A stretch of 64,000 nucleotides of DNA from Datisca glomerata (lineage: Eukaryota; Streptophyta; Magnoliopsida; Cucurbitales; Datiscaceae): positions 323,151-387,150 of the forward strand of contig QANY01008329.1 in assembly GCA_003255025.1 (NCBI GenBank), given 5' to 3'. Below, in pieces: positions 1 to 13,347 of the stretch (position 1 is its first letter; each line of letters opens with the position of its first letter). A model generated the notes under the pieces. It was not told the origin of the DNA, searched no databases, and saw only the letters and a program-made list of their open reading frames with translations. The position numbers and the translations under genes were made by a program.

Positions 1-488
1 AATTTCTCTAAAAGAATCATCATCATGTTCTTTTAAAGAATCGTCTCACAAAAGTCATTCTTAGTAAAATCTCAAGATCTCATGTGTCGAGCAAATCTAG
101 AGACAGAAAAGTGTCTTCGTTATATTCTACGTGCCCACACAAGTCTTAGTGCGTTAGAGATTGACTTGGAAGATCTTGGTGTGGATCTCAGAGTCTGCTG
201 ATCGTTGGAACGATTTTGTAAGAATTGAGAATCGATTGGTTTCACGAGGACCCTTGATTTAGATAATAAGAAGTATATAATTCATAACCTTGTATATCGT
301 TAATTTAATATATCAATATATTATGGTTTCTGACTGATTGAAAAAAAATTTCAATAACATATTTTTTTTGTTCTCGTAGCGTTGCGCGATATTATTTTAT
401 TAAAAGATTTTATTTTTATTAAAAAAATAAATTTTAAACTGACCACGCGCCACACGCTTCTGCCGCACACGCGCCACGATGACCAACA
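1..488 (+). repeat. 5' LTR of the copia element, last part only
   Basis: This segment aligns with the last 484 bases of the 3' LTR. Both end in gaccaaca. Comparison with the 3' LTR shows that about 1.7 kb of this LTR lies left of the window. Confidence 0.9.
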
Positions 489-490
489 AG

Positions 491-502
491 TCATATCAAA
501 GC
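491..502 (+). other. Primer binding site (tRNA-iMet type)
   Basis: Two bases after the LTR, tcatatcaaagc matches 9 of 12 positions of the usual plant copia primer site TGGTATCAGAGC. Its place directly after the LTR supports the call; the mismatches show decay. Confidence 0.7.
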
Positions 503-2416
503 GGTCTTTATATATTTATACATTAAATGTTATGTGGGTTTTCTTGCATTGTTCATATAATATGAGATATGTATGAATGAATGTTATATTTTTTGAATGT
601 ATGAAAATAATGGATCGTTAATTGTATGGTGAATATTTGGCTAGGTTTTGATCTTTTAATTTTTCTTTAGATCTTGTGAAAGTTGTTTTGAGGCGTAGGA
701 ATTATTCTGAATGCGGGAAGACGAAGAACGCACGAGACAAATGATGGAATTTACTGTTCACATGAATTTATTGTTCATGACAAAAAACATTGTTCATTGA
801 AATATTGTTCATGATGAAATTTACTGTTCACGGAAAAACATTGTTTCATGCTGGCAAATATTGTCCTGGTGGCGATGGCCAGTAGCTGCCGGCTGTAGGA
901 CTGGCGACAGCAGTGGTGGTCGGTGATGATGGGGCGGTGATAGGAGAGTGTTGTCGTAGGTGGCAAGTGTTGTCACTTTTAGAGAAGTTTCGTACAAGCT
1001 CTGATTTCAACCAACCCTATCACTATAGGGTTTGATGATAACCCTCAATCTATCAATTTTCTTTTTAAATTTTTAAATTAATATAATTTTAAAATAAATT
1101 TTTTATTTTATAAAAATTAAAAATTAATAGATTGATTGGGTTTGATCCAAATTTAACCAAATCAAATAAAATATTTATTTGATTAAGTCAAAGTCTACTA
1201 TTTTAAAAGGATAATTATAGAGATTATTTTTAATTAAGAAAAATTGTTTATCTTAATTAAATAGAATTTTGTTCAAGGCTTGGAGATTATGAAGATGAAC
1301 ATCTAGATGAGAATACAATATTTGAAAAGTATGTATTCTTAAAGTCCACTTTTTAATTTTATTTTTTTTATTTTAAGGGTTGTAATTTAGAAATACCCAA
1401 TAGTCACTCGGTCTATTATTATTTTATTTAATTATTAAATAATTGTTTGAATTGTTATGTTTTGATAACATGTTCATGCATCAGTGAATCACATGCCATA
1501 CATGAAAATCCCGTATAGTCTTATTTAATCATTCATTTCATCTATAGAAACATGATTTATTAGGATTATCCTAATATGTTTATATGTATTATTTTATGAA
1601 ATCATTTGCACGTAAATTGCTAGATTTTAATTAGTTAAAACTTGGTAATCACACCACACTAAAGGCTATACTAACCTTTAGGATAACCGAATTTAGTATA
1701 AGAGTTTTATTAAAGTTTGATGAATATACTTAATTAGTTAATCTAAGCTCACCTAATTATGACTTAGGCATTTTAGAAGGTTAAATAAACTTAGCCAATG
1801 AGATTGACATAACTGATTATTAAATATTCATAGGATTATTATTTTAACTAGTAATTAACTTAGAATTAATTAATTAGTTAAAATGGAAACACATAATCCT
1901 AAAATAGTGAGTGGGAAATGGTTGACATGTCAATGTAACATATGGTTTCCATTATTAGTACAACATCGTGAGGTACAGTGGGGGCCTCAAGATGGCTTTG
2001 TTTTCACACCTCTCCCCCCAAGGAAGGTTTCGAGCTGTACCAATACCAAACGTTTGACTTCTAAAGAAAAGAGGAGGAAGTGATGTAATTTAGTTTTGAC
2101 CGACTCGGTAGTATATTCTAAATCAAGTCATGAAATCTGAAATAATGGATTACACTCACAAAGCCATAATTAAGCTTTTATGTGGATATTTATGAATTGA
2201 CCAAACAAGCGAACCTTATTGTTAAAAGAGATAATATGAGATATTTTAAGTTTGAATTAATAAGGATGAGAATGTCTCATAGACAGTCTGAATTTAAATT
2301 TTATGTGTTTATTATGTTGCGTTCATGCATCACGCTTACTTTTTGAATTCTAGATACTTATCAATTATATCGAATCTTGTATGTTTTAAATTTCAGTTAT
2401 CATTATTATGTGTACC
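503..2416 (+). other. Long untranslated leader of the copia element
   Basis: About 1.9 kb separates the primer site from the first gag codon. It is AT-rich and has no convincing coding frame. Positions 728-845 hold several spaced copies of an attgttca/actgttca motif, which suggests inserted or repeated DNA. Copia leaders are usually much shorter, so a nested insertion is possible, but I see no clear ends. Confidence 0.5.
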
Positions 2417-3262
2417 ATGGGCAACTATGTTACTGCTTTACTCGCTCTTGAAAAATTGAATGGTGATAACATCGTACGTTGAAAATCAAATATGAACTTA
2501 ATGCTAATTTGTGAGAACCATAAGTTCGTTCTTACTAAGGAATGTTCTGAGAAGACCACTGCTAATGCTCCTAAGAATGTTAGGGACAAATATGATGCTT
2601 GGATCATATCAAACAAATAAGATGCTTGTGAGCATGAATGATGTTTTGAGAACCAGGCATGAAAGTATGGAGACTGCCAATGAGATTATGGAATCTTTAC
2701 AGGCTATGTTTGGGCAGCAGTCTGATCAAAATCATCATGAGGACACTAGGAGCTATATGACAACTAAGATGAGAAATGGTACTTTTGTGCGTGAACATGT
2801 TTTGAACATGATAAACATAATATACGAGGCAGAAGTACATGGGGTGACCATTGATGAGCAGACTCAAGTTAGAATCATGTTATGAACAAGTTGCTCATAC
2901 TCAATTTTTCTGTGTTCACGAGCAACAATGTTATGAACAAGTTGTAATTTAACATGACTTAATTGTTAAATGAACTACAAACTTTTAAATCACTCAACCT
3001 GAGAATGACCAAAGAGGGCGAGGTAAATATTGTCGAGCAAAAGCCTTATTCCATTGTTAAAAGTAACAAGAGGAAGAAGATTAATGGAAAAGGTAAAAGT
3101 AAGAACAAGAAAAGGAAGAAAGCCAAGACATCACTAAAATTCAAGAAGAACAAGAAAGACAGCAAGCTCAAGGGAAAATGTTTCCACTATGGGGTTGAAC
3201 AAATATCTCCCCGATCAAAAAAAAGAAAGGTAAATATGATTTAGTTGTTCTTGATGCTTGTT
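2417..3262 (+). pseudogene. copia gag (UBN2-type) remnant
   Basis: The frame opens MGNYVTALLALEKLNGDN, meets a stop within about 25 codons, shifts frame, then reads through a UBN2-like gag segment (METANEIMESLQAMFGQQ, then VREHVLNMINI) to about 2885. After a further break, LNELQTFKSL leads into a lysine-rich tract at 3060-3180. The zinc knuckle that should bind RNA has only its first cysteine (KGKCFHYG); the second is tyrosine and the rest is lost. The product would have been the capsid protein. Confidence 0.88.
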
Positions 3263-5963
3263 TAGTGAAATATGATTTTTAACGTTGTTTATTATATTCA
3301 TAAATTTTCAAGAAATTTAATTTCTCGTTTATTTTCGCAAGAACAATTATTTAAAGTTTCTTTTATTAATAAAGAGTTTATTGTTTCAAAGAATGGATTC
3401 GATATTTGTCATGCCAAAGTTATAAACGGACTATATATGGTTAGACTGAATGAATGCGAGTTAATAATTCTGACTTATTTAAAGTAACAAAACCTAAAAG
3501 TAACAAACGATATAGAGTTTCTCAATATGATGATGACACATATCTTTGGCATTTTAGGTTGGAACATATTAATTTAGATAAATTAAACAGGTTAACAAAG
3601 CATGGTATTTTGAGAGAACTAAAAGTTGGAACTCTTCCTATTTTTGAATCCTGTCTAGAGGGTAAAATGACAAAGATACCTTACACAGAAAATGGTCAAA
3701 GAGCTAAGGAACCACTTGAGCTAGTACATAGTGATATATGTGGACCGATCAATGTATAAGCTAGTACATAGTGAGTATGAGTATTTTGTCACTTTTTTGA
3801 ACGATTACTCAAGATATGGTTACACTTACCTAATGCAATGGAAGTCTGAAACTTCTGGAAAGCTTAAAGACTTCAAAACTGAAACTAAAAAGTAATTAGC
3901 TAAATCATTGAAAACCCCTTAATCCAATCGAGGTAGTGAATACTTAAATTTAGAATTCAAGGATTATTTGCTGGACAGTGAAATCCTATCCCAACTTATA
4001 GCACCTAGAACACCACAGCAAATGGTGTTGCAGAGAGGAGAAACTGAATCTTATTGGATATGGTTAGGTCGATGTTAAACTACTCATCACTGTCACTTAC
4101 ATTATGGGGATACGCACTACACACGACAACTTACATTTTGAATGTAGTGCCCTCTAAGTCTATAAGCAAGGTGCCTTTAGAGTTATGTAATGGCTCCAAA
4201 CCTAGTTTGCATCATTTCTGTATATAGGGTGTCCAACTCACGTTCTTAGACCCGAAATCTAAAAGTTAGACTCGAGGTCCGAGGTATACATATTCGTAGA
4301 CTATGCTCCAAAGACTAGAGCTGGATACTTTTATAGTCACAAGGATCAAAATGTGTTTGTATATACAAATGCAACCTTTCTTGAGCATGATTATATGCAA
4401 AACTACAAACCTCGTAGCAAACTAGTTCTCGAGGAATTAACAGCTGATGAGATTAGACCACCTTCCATTTTTACTGTTAAACGACCAACCAGAGAAATCA
4501 CAGTTGCTGCAAAGGAAACCTTGGTGCATCGTCATAGTGGAAGGGTTGTAATACAACCAGTTTGCTACGAACTAGAAGCACATGTCCTATTGTCAGAAAC
4601 TGATAAGGATGATCCATTATCTTATGAAGAAGCAATAGATGATCCTGAAAAGAAGAAATGGAAAGAAGCCATGAACCAGGAAATGGAATCTATATATTCT
4701 AATTCTGTCTGGGAACTTGTAGATCCAACTGAAGATGTCAGGCTCATTGGATGTAAATGGATCTTCAAAAAGAAAAGAAGTGCAGATGGTAAAGTAGAGA
4801 CTTTCAAAGCACGGTTAGTAGCCAAGGGCAATACACAAAGGGGGAGAGTCAATTATGAATAGACATTCTCCCAGGTGGCCATGTTGAAATCCATTCGCAT
4901 CCCTTTGTGCATAGCCACTGGTTTTGACTATGAGATATGACAAATGAACGTCAAGATAACTTTTCTGAATGAATCTCTTAAAGAAGGTATCTATATGATA
5001 CAACTAGAATGGTTTGTGCAAAAGGGGCAAAATCACAAAGTATGCAAGTTGCTTAAATCCATTTATGGACTAAAGCAATCATCTAAATCTTAGAATCTTA
5101 CTTTTTATGAGATTATAAAGTTTTATGACCTCAAGCAAAATGTTGACGATGCCTGTGTTAATAAATACATCAAAGATAAGATAATGAGTTTCTTAGTTCT
5201 TTATGTTGATGAGATTCTACTCATTGGGAATAATGTAGAAACTCTATCAAAAGTAAAGAAGTGGTTAGCTGAGAAATTTTAAATGAAATATTTGAGAATG
5301 CGAGTTATGTTCTAGGGATCCAAATCCTAAGGGGTAGAAAGAACAAGCTCTTAGAACCTTCTCAGGTATCTTACATTGATAAAGTGATGGAGAGATTCTA
5401 TATGAAGAATTCCAAGAAAGGTCAACTACCGGCCATACATGGAATTGTCTTCTCCAAGGAATAATGTCCTAAAACACCTCAGAAGGAAGATGATATGAGA
5501 AAGGTTCTCTATGCTTCAGCAGTTGAAAGCCTCATGTGTACTATGTTGTATACGAGATCGGGCATCTGTTATGCAGTGAGAATTGTTAGTCGTCATTAAA
5601 TGAATTCAGGTTTGGAATAATAGATTGCAGTAAAGCACATTCTCAAGTATCTTAGGAGAACGAGAAACTATATGTTGTTTATTCAGGTGGAGACCTGAAT
5701 TGCAGTGGATATACTGATTGGGAATCAGATGTGGATAGTCGAAAGTCGACGTCTAAATCATAATCTAGCTTTAATTGCAGTGGATATACCGAGGTGATCT
5801 AAATGTTATGAAGATAACGTTATATCAGAATCTAGCTTTGATTGTTATGCAGATAATGTTGGATCAGAACCTAGCTGACTCATTTACCAAGACACTTCCT
5901 ATGAAGTTGTTTGATGGTCATGTGCGAATTATGGGATTAAGAGAGATCCCACTTTTACTTTAG
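3263..5963 (+). pseudogene. copia pol remnant (integrase, reverse transcriptase, RNase H)
   Basis: Recognisable blocks, in several frames: a segment before the integrase zinc domain (NLISRLFSQEQLFKVSF, about 3312-3362), GAG-pre-integrase (LWHFRLEHINLDKLNRLTKH, about 3547-3606; ESCLEGKMTK near 3650), the start of the integrase core (HSDICGP near 3730, NDYSRYGYTYLM near 3800), the copia-type reverse transcriptase opening (EAMNQEMESIYSNSVWELV near 4670, then GCKWIFKKKR), a YVDE motif near 5205 where YVDD is expected, and the RNase H tail (LADSFTKTLPMKLFDGHV near 5870). The clear protease site (DTG/DSG) is missing. Stops and frameshifts occur every few hundred bases. Confidence 0.9.
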
Positions 5964-5976
5964 GGCAAGTGGGAGA
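5963..5976 (+). other. Polypurine tract of the copia element
   Basis: gggcaagtgggaga lies just before the 3' LTR, as in many plant copia elements. It primes second-strand synthesis in working copies. Confidence 0.75.
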
Positions 5977-5980
5977 TTAT

Positions 5981-8179
5981 TGAGGGTTATGCCTTCAAAT
6001 CATGTGTATTGACATTTTGATATGAATTTTAATGAGGATTACATTTTTCTTATAATTGTTCTTTTAAATTATTGTTGAATAATTTATATAAATATATAAA
6101 TATATGAAAATTTAATATTTATTAATGAGACTATGATCTTGTATTAGTACGAAATGATTAAGATCGTTGAAAATGAATAAATTGTCAGCAACATATTAAA
6201 GTATGTAGTCTTTAATGAATGGTTTTTAGTACGGTTCACTTAGTGTTATGAATGCGTGTGATCTAGTTCTAGATCATTGATGTGGATAGACATCTTAGTG
6301 AAAATATTTTATATAATAAGATTATATATGACTGGACCTATGTGTATTAATATCTTTATCAACGTGTCATTTATCATAAAAATTTAATACACATCAATTC
6401 GATTATCATATGTAGATCAGCGTGAATCTTTAATAGTCATGAACTCCTATGCATGTCTACTGGATATTTGATTCGCTCTATAAGGTTTTTTTGAAATTGG
6501 GCTAGTAACTTTTATTTTGGAGATTCAGTCTTATGGATGACTGAAAACATGATCTTACAAGATTTTGAATCCAAGTTTTTCTAACGGATCGTATATCGGT
6601 TTCCTTAAGTGTTAATTTTGTAACTGAATGGTTATTGTACTCAAATTTATAAAAATATTCTAAATTAATCATTCACTAGTGGATTAATGGTACTTAAAGA
6701 GCAAGAGCTAATTAGAATAGCAAAATAATAATTTTGACTAGTTCTAATTTACAAACCAATAATTGGAGGACAGAACTACGTGAAATGATTATATCAGTGG
6801 ACTACATGAGAATACTTTGTAAATACAATCTGTAATCTCTAAGAGTACAATTTCATATTTATAGTGGAGTAATAATATAATTAATAAATAAGATTATTTA
6901 ATTAAAGAGTTTAATTAATAATTTGAATTATTAGAGCTTAGGATATAGGTCCATGGTTCTCAAGTCACCTCTATACTATGCAATTTTAGGTGTGAATATT
7001 TCAGGACATGAGAGAAATAACTTACTTGCAAATGAATTTTTATTATAGGGCAATTANTATCAATTTTTTAATTATCGATAAGTGAGACAAAATATGTAAT
7101 TTATGAAATTAGATAATTAAATTATTATTAGATAATAATTTAGATCAACTAAATTTATTATTTATGAAATAAAAGATAATTTAGTTGATAAAGATAATCA
7201 GATATGTTAATTTTGAATTAACTAATATCTAGATATTTAATTTGATTAAAATAAATATTTAATACACAATAATTACCACGTGTCAATCACTTATTAGATA
7301 TCAGAGATAGACATAGACTATTGTAGTGTCACATGGCACCAGAGTAGTGGGTGTGTAACACTGTAGTGCCACATGTCACTACAGTGGTGTCGTGAGGCAC
7401 TATGCTGCCTCACGGTACACTACAATGCCATGGGACACTACAGTTGTGCATAATAGTAGTGGGTCTCACTGTTGTTGGTAATTTTATAGTTAAATATTAT
7501 TTTAACTATCTCAAAATATCTAATATGCCATTATCAAGGAAAATATACATATATTATTCTAATGGCCTAAGATATTCAATGAAGTTCAATCAGTTTAATC
7601 AATTAGTTAATTGAGAGAATCAGTCCATCAATCAAAAGTTGAGAGAATAACATAATTCTTGAAAAAAGTATTTTTTTACGATTAAGAATTAATCAAATTC
7701 TCTAAGAGAATCATGATCACGTTTTTTTAGAGAATCATCTCACAAAAGTTTTTCTCGTTAAAATCTCTAGATCTCATGTGTTGAGTACATCTAGAAACAG
7801 AAAAATATTTTTGTTATATTCTACATGCCCACACACGTCCTAGTGCATTGAGGATTGACTTGGAAGATCTTGGTGTGAATCTCAGAGTCTGCTGATCGTT
7901 GGAACGATTTAGTGATAACGGAGAGAATCGATTGATTTTGCAAGGACGCTTGATTTAGACTACAAGAGATATATGATTCCTAATCTTGTATGTTGTTAAT
8001 TTAATATATAAATATATAATGAATCATGACTGATTGAAAATAATTTTTAATAAAAAAAATTGTTGTCATGGCGTTGCATGATTTTATTTTATTAAAATAT
8101 ATGATTTTTATTAAAATTTAATTTTTAAAATGGTCACGCGCCACACGCTTTTGCCGCGCATACACAGCGACGACCAACA
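5981..8179 (+). repeat. 3' LTR of the copia element (about 2.2 kb)
   Basis: It begins tgagggttatgcc right after the polypurine tract and ends gaccaaca. The end is fixed by alignment with the 5' LTR. At about 2.2 kb it is long for a copia LTR. Position 7057 is an ambiguous base. It has no credible coding region. Confidence 0.85.
7318..7452 (+). repeat. Degenerate repeats with dyad symmetry inside the 3' LTR
   Basis: Variants of tgtagtgccacatg and cactacag recur about five times in this 135-bp stretch, in both orientations, and it is clearly richer in GC than its surroundings. The motifs can pair with each other. The role is unknown. Confidence 0.6.
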
Positions 8180-11100
8180 ACATAATGTTGAATTTGGTTT
8201 GATGCTTAAATTATTTATCTCACAAGATACAATTTTGGGTGATTCAAATATGATACATTATCTGTAGTAACTGATTTATCAACTGAAGATAAATACAATG
8301 TCAAATCCATTTTGAAATAAATCCCAGATCACTCAATAATCCTGATAGATCCAAGAGGATCAAATGATTTTTGTTCAAAGATATATCAGATTTGGATCAA
8401 ACAAAATAAAAGACTTTCACACCAGCCACATCGAGATATTTATATTTAACAATTTTTCAAATTTTAACAGCTTTGATGCTCCTTGATCTTCCCTTAATCT
8501 AGGAGGATCACTTAACATTTTTTTCATAAATATAGGGAAAGTTGGACGGAGGGGAAGAAAAAAGATATCATTGAATAAAAGAGAGAAGGAAACGAAAAAA
8601 AAGAGAGTGAAAGAATGGAGCCACCACCACTACCACCACTGGCATCGCCACCTCTTAGTGACCCTCCAGTGACACAAAATCACCGATAGATTCATCTCAT
8701 TGTCAACTACAATCTCACCAAGTTTCAATCAATTTGGACAGGTAGTGATCAAAATACGACCATTCAATGTTTTGAAAGAAAAACAACGCCGCCACTGCTG
8801 CCACCATCGACGCTGCCATCTCGGGTGGCCATTCAGTGACATGGTGTCTACTGGTAAATTTGTGTCATCACCAACTCCCATTCCTCCAAATTTCTACTTA
8901 TTCAGACGAGTGGAGATCAAGATTCGACCTCTGAAAGTTTTGAAAGAAAACACCACCACCATCGGCACTAATACTCCAGCGCCGCCGCCATCCGTCGCCA
9001 TCCGGTGACACGAAACCTACGATTCCTCTTTCAACCAATACCTATTTTTCCTTAAACCATCACTATTTCTAGCAGATCCCAAAATGTCATTCACGGTTTT
9101 TAGTATCGTATCATGTCATTCGGCGAGAACCATCATTTGAGATTAATTCATTGAGATCATCTTGCCTCGTTTTTCATAATAATACTTTTTGGGAACAAAT
9201 ATCATATCATTAATATCACTCGTTCAAAATACATATCAGTATCATTTATTTAAACTTCTTGTGTGTGTGTATATATGTTTTATTGTATTAATTGTTATTT
9301 CTAAGATAGGATATTGATCGATATATGATGATTTAAATGTTTTGTTATTGTCTATTTTTATAATGGACATTAACATGATTATCATCATAATTATTTATTT
9401 ATTTATTATTATTAACATTTTTTTGGTAAAATGGGTTCTTTAAAAAAAATCGACAACAAGTTTTGGGAATTTTGGGTTACCAATTTCTTAGATTATTAAG
9501 ATGAGAAATTATTGTTGGAATGTTGAGGTAACTCCATTAATATTTTATATTTTCAAAATACAAATTTCAACAATAGACTTTGAGACTTTTGCGACACCAA
9601 TTTCTTGAACTATTAAGATGAAGAATTATTCTCAGGATACCGAGGATAATTCTAATAGATTAAAAAAAGATTTGATAAATTTTTCAATGGTCTTTTATCA
9701 CTCATTAATGCGATAAAACTTGTTTCGATTTTGATACAAGATAGTGCATTATGAGCGTGCAAAAATAATTTTCAAAACATTCCCCTAGGACAATTTTGAA
9801 AAAAAGTAAAGCATTTGATAAATTTTTGTAACTTTTTTTAACATGTGTTGTGGAGTTCTAATACATTTTTCATACTCAAACGACTCATGGACCAAAAATG
9901 CTTTCTAAATTAAATTACCAATGACACTCTAGAAAAATTTCTTTCAAATCTCTTTCAATTGTCGGTCTGCGTCGCAAGCATGTTGCGGCAAGATGACCGT
10001 GATTGAGAATTGGAATTTAGAACATGTTTTATTTAGTGAAATAAAAAATCTTAGAGTTTTTAACTATTCAAATTTTATCTTTATCAAATCTTTATCGTGT
10101 TAAATTAATTCAAATTTTAGTTTATTTAAAATCTCAACTTTTCATTCTCAGTTAGAATTAAGGTTTAGTTAATTTCAATTATTAATATCAATCAATCCTG
10201 TGAACGTACTCTATTTTTTATAAAATTATATTACTTGACGACTATAGTGTACACTTGCACTATAGAATAATGGTAACATTTATCTTTATTTTTAATATAA
10301 TTTTTGGTAGTCTAATTTTTATGAAAATAATACCATCTATAATCTACAAACTATAGTATCCATATACATATCTATAAGCTACTTATGCATACATATATCG
10401 ATAATCTTCTATGATATATTAAAAAACTATAATTTATTATCTATAATCTATAATTAATATATTAAAAGATGCGAGAAATATTTTGTTGACGTTTTGATCC
10501 AGTATTTAATGCAAATATTCCATTACACTACCTTTGGTCCTTCGATTTGACAGAATATGATTGGTCGACATGCAAATGAAATCCAACTGGTTTATAATAT
10601 TCTACACTAACTGTGAAGATAAGATTACTAATCCCAATGTAACAATGAGATTGAAAAGGTATAATCTACGTACATTGTACCAATCATTTTGATTTTCAAT
10701 AGAAATCAAAATGCAATTAGGAAATTTCCAACTCATTTCTTGAACCTCTTGCAACAAGAGTTTACCAGGAATCAACCATGTCCATCTAAATTCCGATACT
10801 TTTTTGCAGAGATCCAATATATGGTGTTACTATGAAGGATGTGATAGCATGAATAGGTTATATTTCGGTTTGCCTTCTTACTATGGAGTCATGTAACTTA
10901 GTTTTATACTCCTTATTTTTGCATCTTTCTTTCGTCATTATACCTTATTATTGTCTTTAGGAGTAGCCTTAGAGATAAATTGTATATTGGTGTATCAATC
11001 CTTCTAAATTAAAATTTTCCCATTTTTTTATCTCATAAAAATTTTGGCGTCAATACTCAGATAAAAAGGATCTTTTGGAAGAAGAGTATTATAATTTAAC

Positions 11101-12125
11101 ATAATATCTCTATTGTTACGACTCCAAACCTAGTATTGTAAGTGCTAAAGACCTTTATATCACTGGCTTGTTTTTATTACCTTGAGATATTCTGATAAAA
11201 TATATAATGAAATTGAAATCTGATTGAAGAATTAGGAAAAGAGGACAATGACTCAAAGAGTTAGCTACATCAAAGAATTTTTTATGCTAATCAATAGGAA
11301 TAAGAGGAAAGCACTTGCTTTTACACGGTGCAAATGTTGATAGAAATATAGAAGTCTTGAATGAAATGAAACGTATCCATAGATATTGCATGCCATTAAC
11401 TGTGATTTAGTTGAATTAATTGAGTGACCGTGATCAATAAGTTCATGAGCGAAACGAGTTTAAGATTTTACAGTCCATGATAAACTTTTTTGTTGGTTTT
11501 GAGAATTTTTATTCATCAACATACTTCCATATTCATCTACAAAAAATATGAAAGAACATGAGTACATTATTTTAATTGCTGATACGGATATCAACTAAAA
11601 TAAGTAGTAACTTTTTTAATTGGACAAAATTAGATAGTATAGATAATGAAATTGATAGGAAGTTCAATGTGTAATCCCCGTATACTTTTACTAGTACGAA
11701 ATAATGTGGGTAACACAGTGCAAGAGTGGCCTGGATAGTAGCTCATTTGGTAGTATAAAAAAGGTTAAATGCAAACAATACCTCTGAACTTTTAAGTGTA
11801 AACAACTTATACCACTAAACTCTCATTTATAATTTATGCCTCTAAACTTTAGCGATTAGAAGAATTGATATCAAAAGATGACCGTCAAACTTTTAACAGC
11901 AGTTTGCTACAAACAAACCATAAGAACGATGAAGAAACTTGCAGACCAGAAAAATGAAATAATACATGAACAAAGAAAAAAAGATTAAAAATAGAAAATA
12001 GTGAAGAAACAAAGAAAAATTAATAGTATGTTAAAAGAACAATTAATAGTAATCATACTAAATAAAAAATGTTTCAACTAAATCATCACGAATAGCACAA
12101 GGTATAAAAACCAAGAATAGAATAA
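8180..12125. other. Intergenic DNA without a supported gene
   Basis: I see no credible gene. From 8620 to 9010 there is a GC-richer stretch with cca/ccg triplet runs and an imperfect internal duplication, listed separately. A short gtgtgtgtgtatatat run lies near 9260. The rest is AT-rich with only short random open frames. Confidence 0.6.
8705..9005 (+). repeat. Imperfect tandem duplication (about 170-bp period)
   Basis: Two related blocks follow each other. Each runs from ttca near the start, through gtgatcaa.at.cgacc or ggagatcaagattcgacc, to gttttgaaagaaaa and a ccaccac/gccgcc triplet run. The second copy is offset by about 170 bases and diverged. The open frame across it is not convincing as a gene. 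Confidence 0.5.
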
Positions 12126-12134
12126 TTTATAAAA
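12126..12134 (+). repeat. Left target-site duplication of the MULE
   Basis: tttataaaa here matches tttatagaa at 16808-16816 in 8 of 9 bases. Nine bases is the usual length for Mutator-like elements. Confidence 0.7.
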
Positions 12135-12385
12135 ATGGCTAATTACGCTAGACCCTCCACCTTTTACGCATATATAAAATTGCACTCTCACTTTCAAAAC
12201 TTTACAGTAGTACCCCTCACTTTCTATTTTTTCCACGAGCCCCCCTACAGTCACTTCCATTCAAAAAATAGATGGAAGGGACTACACGTGAGCTTCACGT
12301 GCTTTTTTCAATGGGCAGTGAGGTCATTTAATACCCCACTGCTATGTGTCTCTTATCTAGCGACTTCTCCCCCACCAACCCACTC
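12135..12385 (+). repeat. Left terminal inverted repeat of the MULE
   Basis: Its reverse complement matches 16560-16807 over about 245 bases with scattered differences. It contains cacgtgagcttcacgtg, itself a near-palindrome. Confidence 0.88.
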
Positions 12386-12954
12386 TTACTAAGGAGAGAC
12401 GCTTCGTGTTACCACTCGTCTTTCTCATACGAAGGTAATCCTCATTTGAACAATTGCTTTCTTTCATTGTGCTTCTCCCATGCGAATGAACCCTTCGTTG
12501 TCCAACATTTCCTTCACATTGTTTCAGTTCTTTTGTTTTTCATCTGCAAAATAATGGTGCGCATAAGAAGAAGTGGCAGAGTCTGTGGTCGAGGATGAGC
12601 CATAAAGATGCCAATGGTAGAGGAGGAGACAATGAGGGTTTCAAAGCTCGAAGACAAGGCGGTGAAAATGAGTTTTATCTCTCTTTATATACTTGAAATT
12701 TTGAGAAAAAAACAAAAAATTTAACATTTATTTACTAAAAGCATGAGAGACCACGATTTTTATACTATTTAAAAAAGAGTGGTCCCTATTTTTTACTGAC
12801 TTGTCTAGGGATGTGTGTTCTAGTTTAAGGTTTAAGGATATGTGTTTGGATGCTAGTTATTTTGTGTTTGCATGCTATTTTGTTTCTATTAGATGTCTTC
12901 GGATGTGTATTCTAGTATATGATCTGTGTTATTGGCTAACAATTCTGGTCTAGG

Positions 12955-13035
12955 GCTTTATATACTAGTTTTGCATTTTGGTTTAGGGTTTTGCATTTTG
13001 GTTCAGGGTTTTGCATTCTGGTTTGTTGCATTCTA
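12955..13035 (+). repeat. Short tandem repeats in the MULE 5' region
   Basis: ttttgcattttggtttaggg and close variants occur about three times in a row, about 21 bases apart, in the T-rich part before the transposase frame. Confidence 0.6.
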
Positions 13036-13347
13036 GTTTATGGTTTTATATATTGCTTTATGTTAATTAGATGCATTTATTTGTAGTTGAATATATTAGA
13101 TTGTATTCTAATTTATGTTAAAAGATGTTGTGTCATGATTAGACTAGATTGTATTTTGATTATACTATATTTTTGTATTCTAGTTTTGGGATTTTTGGTA
13201 TTTTAATGAGATTAGATTGTATTATGGTTTAGATTTGTTTTGTATGAAATCTGATTATTATGTAGTTATCGGTAGTGTATTCTTGTTTAGAGTATTGGGA
13301 TTTTGTATATAATCTGATTAGTTTTGTTCGCATGCTGGTGTTATCTG

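Larger units (their letters stand above)
1..8179 (+). mobile_element. Ty1/copia LTR retrotransposon, degenerate, left end off-window
   Basis: The element runs from a truncated 5' LTR through a tRNA-Met-type primer binding site, a long leader, gag, integrase, reverse transcriptase and RNase H remnants, a polypurine tract and a full 3' LTR. The order integrase before reverse transcriptase is the copia order. Positions 1-488 match about 7696-8179 with scattered substitutions and small indels, so the two LTRs have diverged and the insertion is not recent. All coding parts are interrupted by stops and frameshifts, so the copy cannot act on its own. The 5' target duplication is outside the window; the bases after the 3' LTR are acata. 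Confidence 0.93.

Noticed and set aside
382..576. A 64-codon open frame on the + strand
   Set aside because: It crosses the LTR end and the primer site, so it is not a gene.
7419..7430. cactacaatg as a possible CACTA end
   Set aside because: It is one of the repeated words in the copia LTR cluster.
10602..10817. A 71-codon open frame on the - strand
   Set aside because: No recognisable domain, no neighbouring exon, and length expected by chance in AT-rich DNA.
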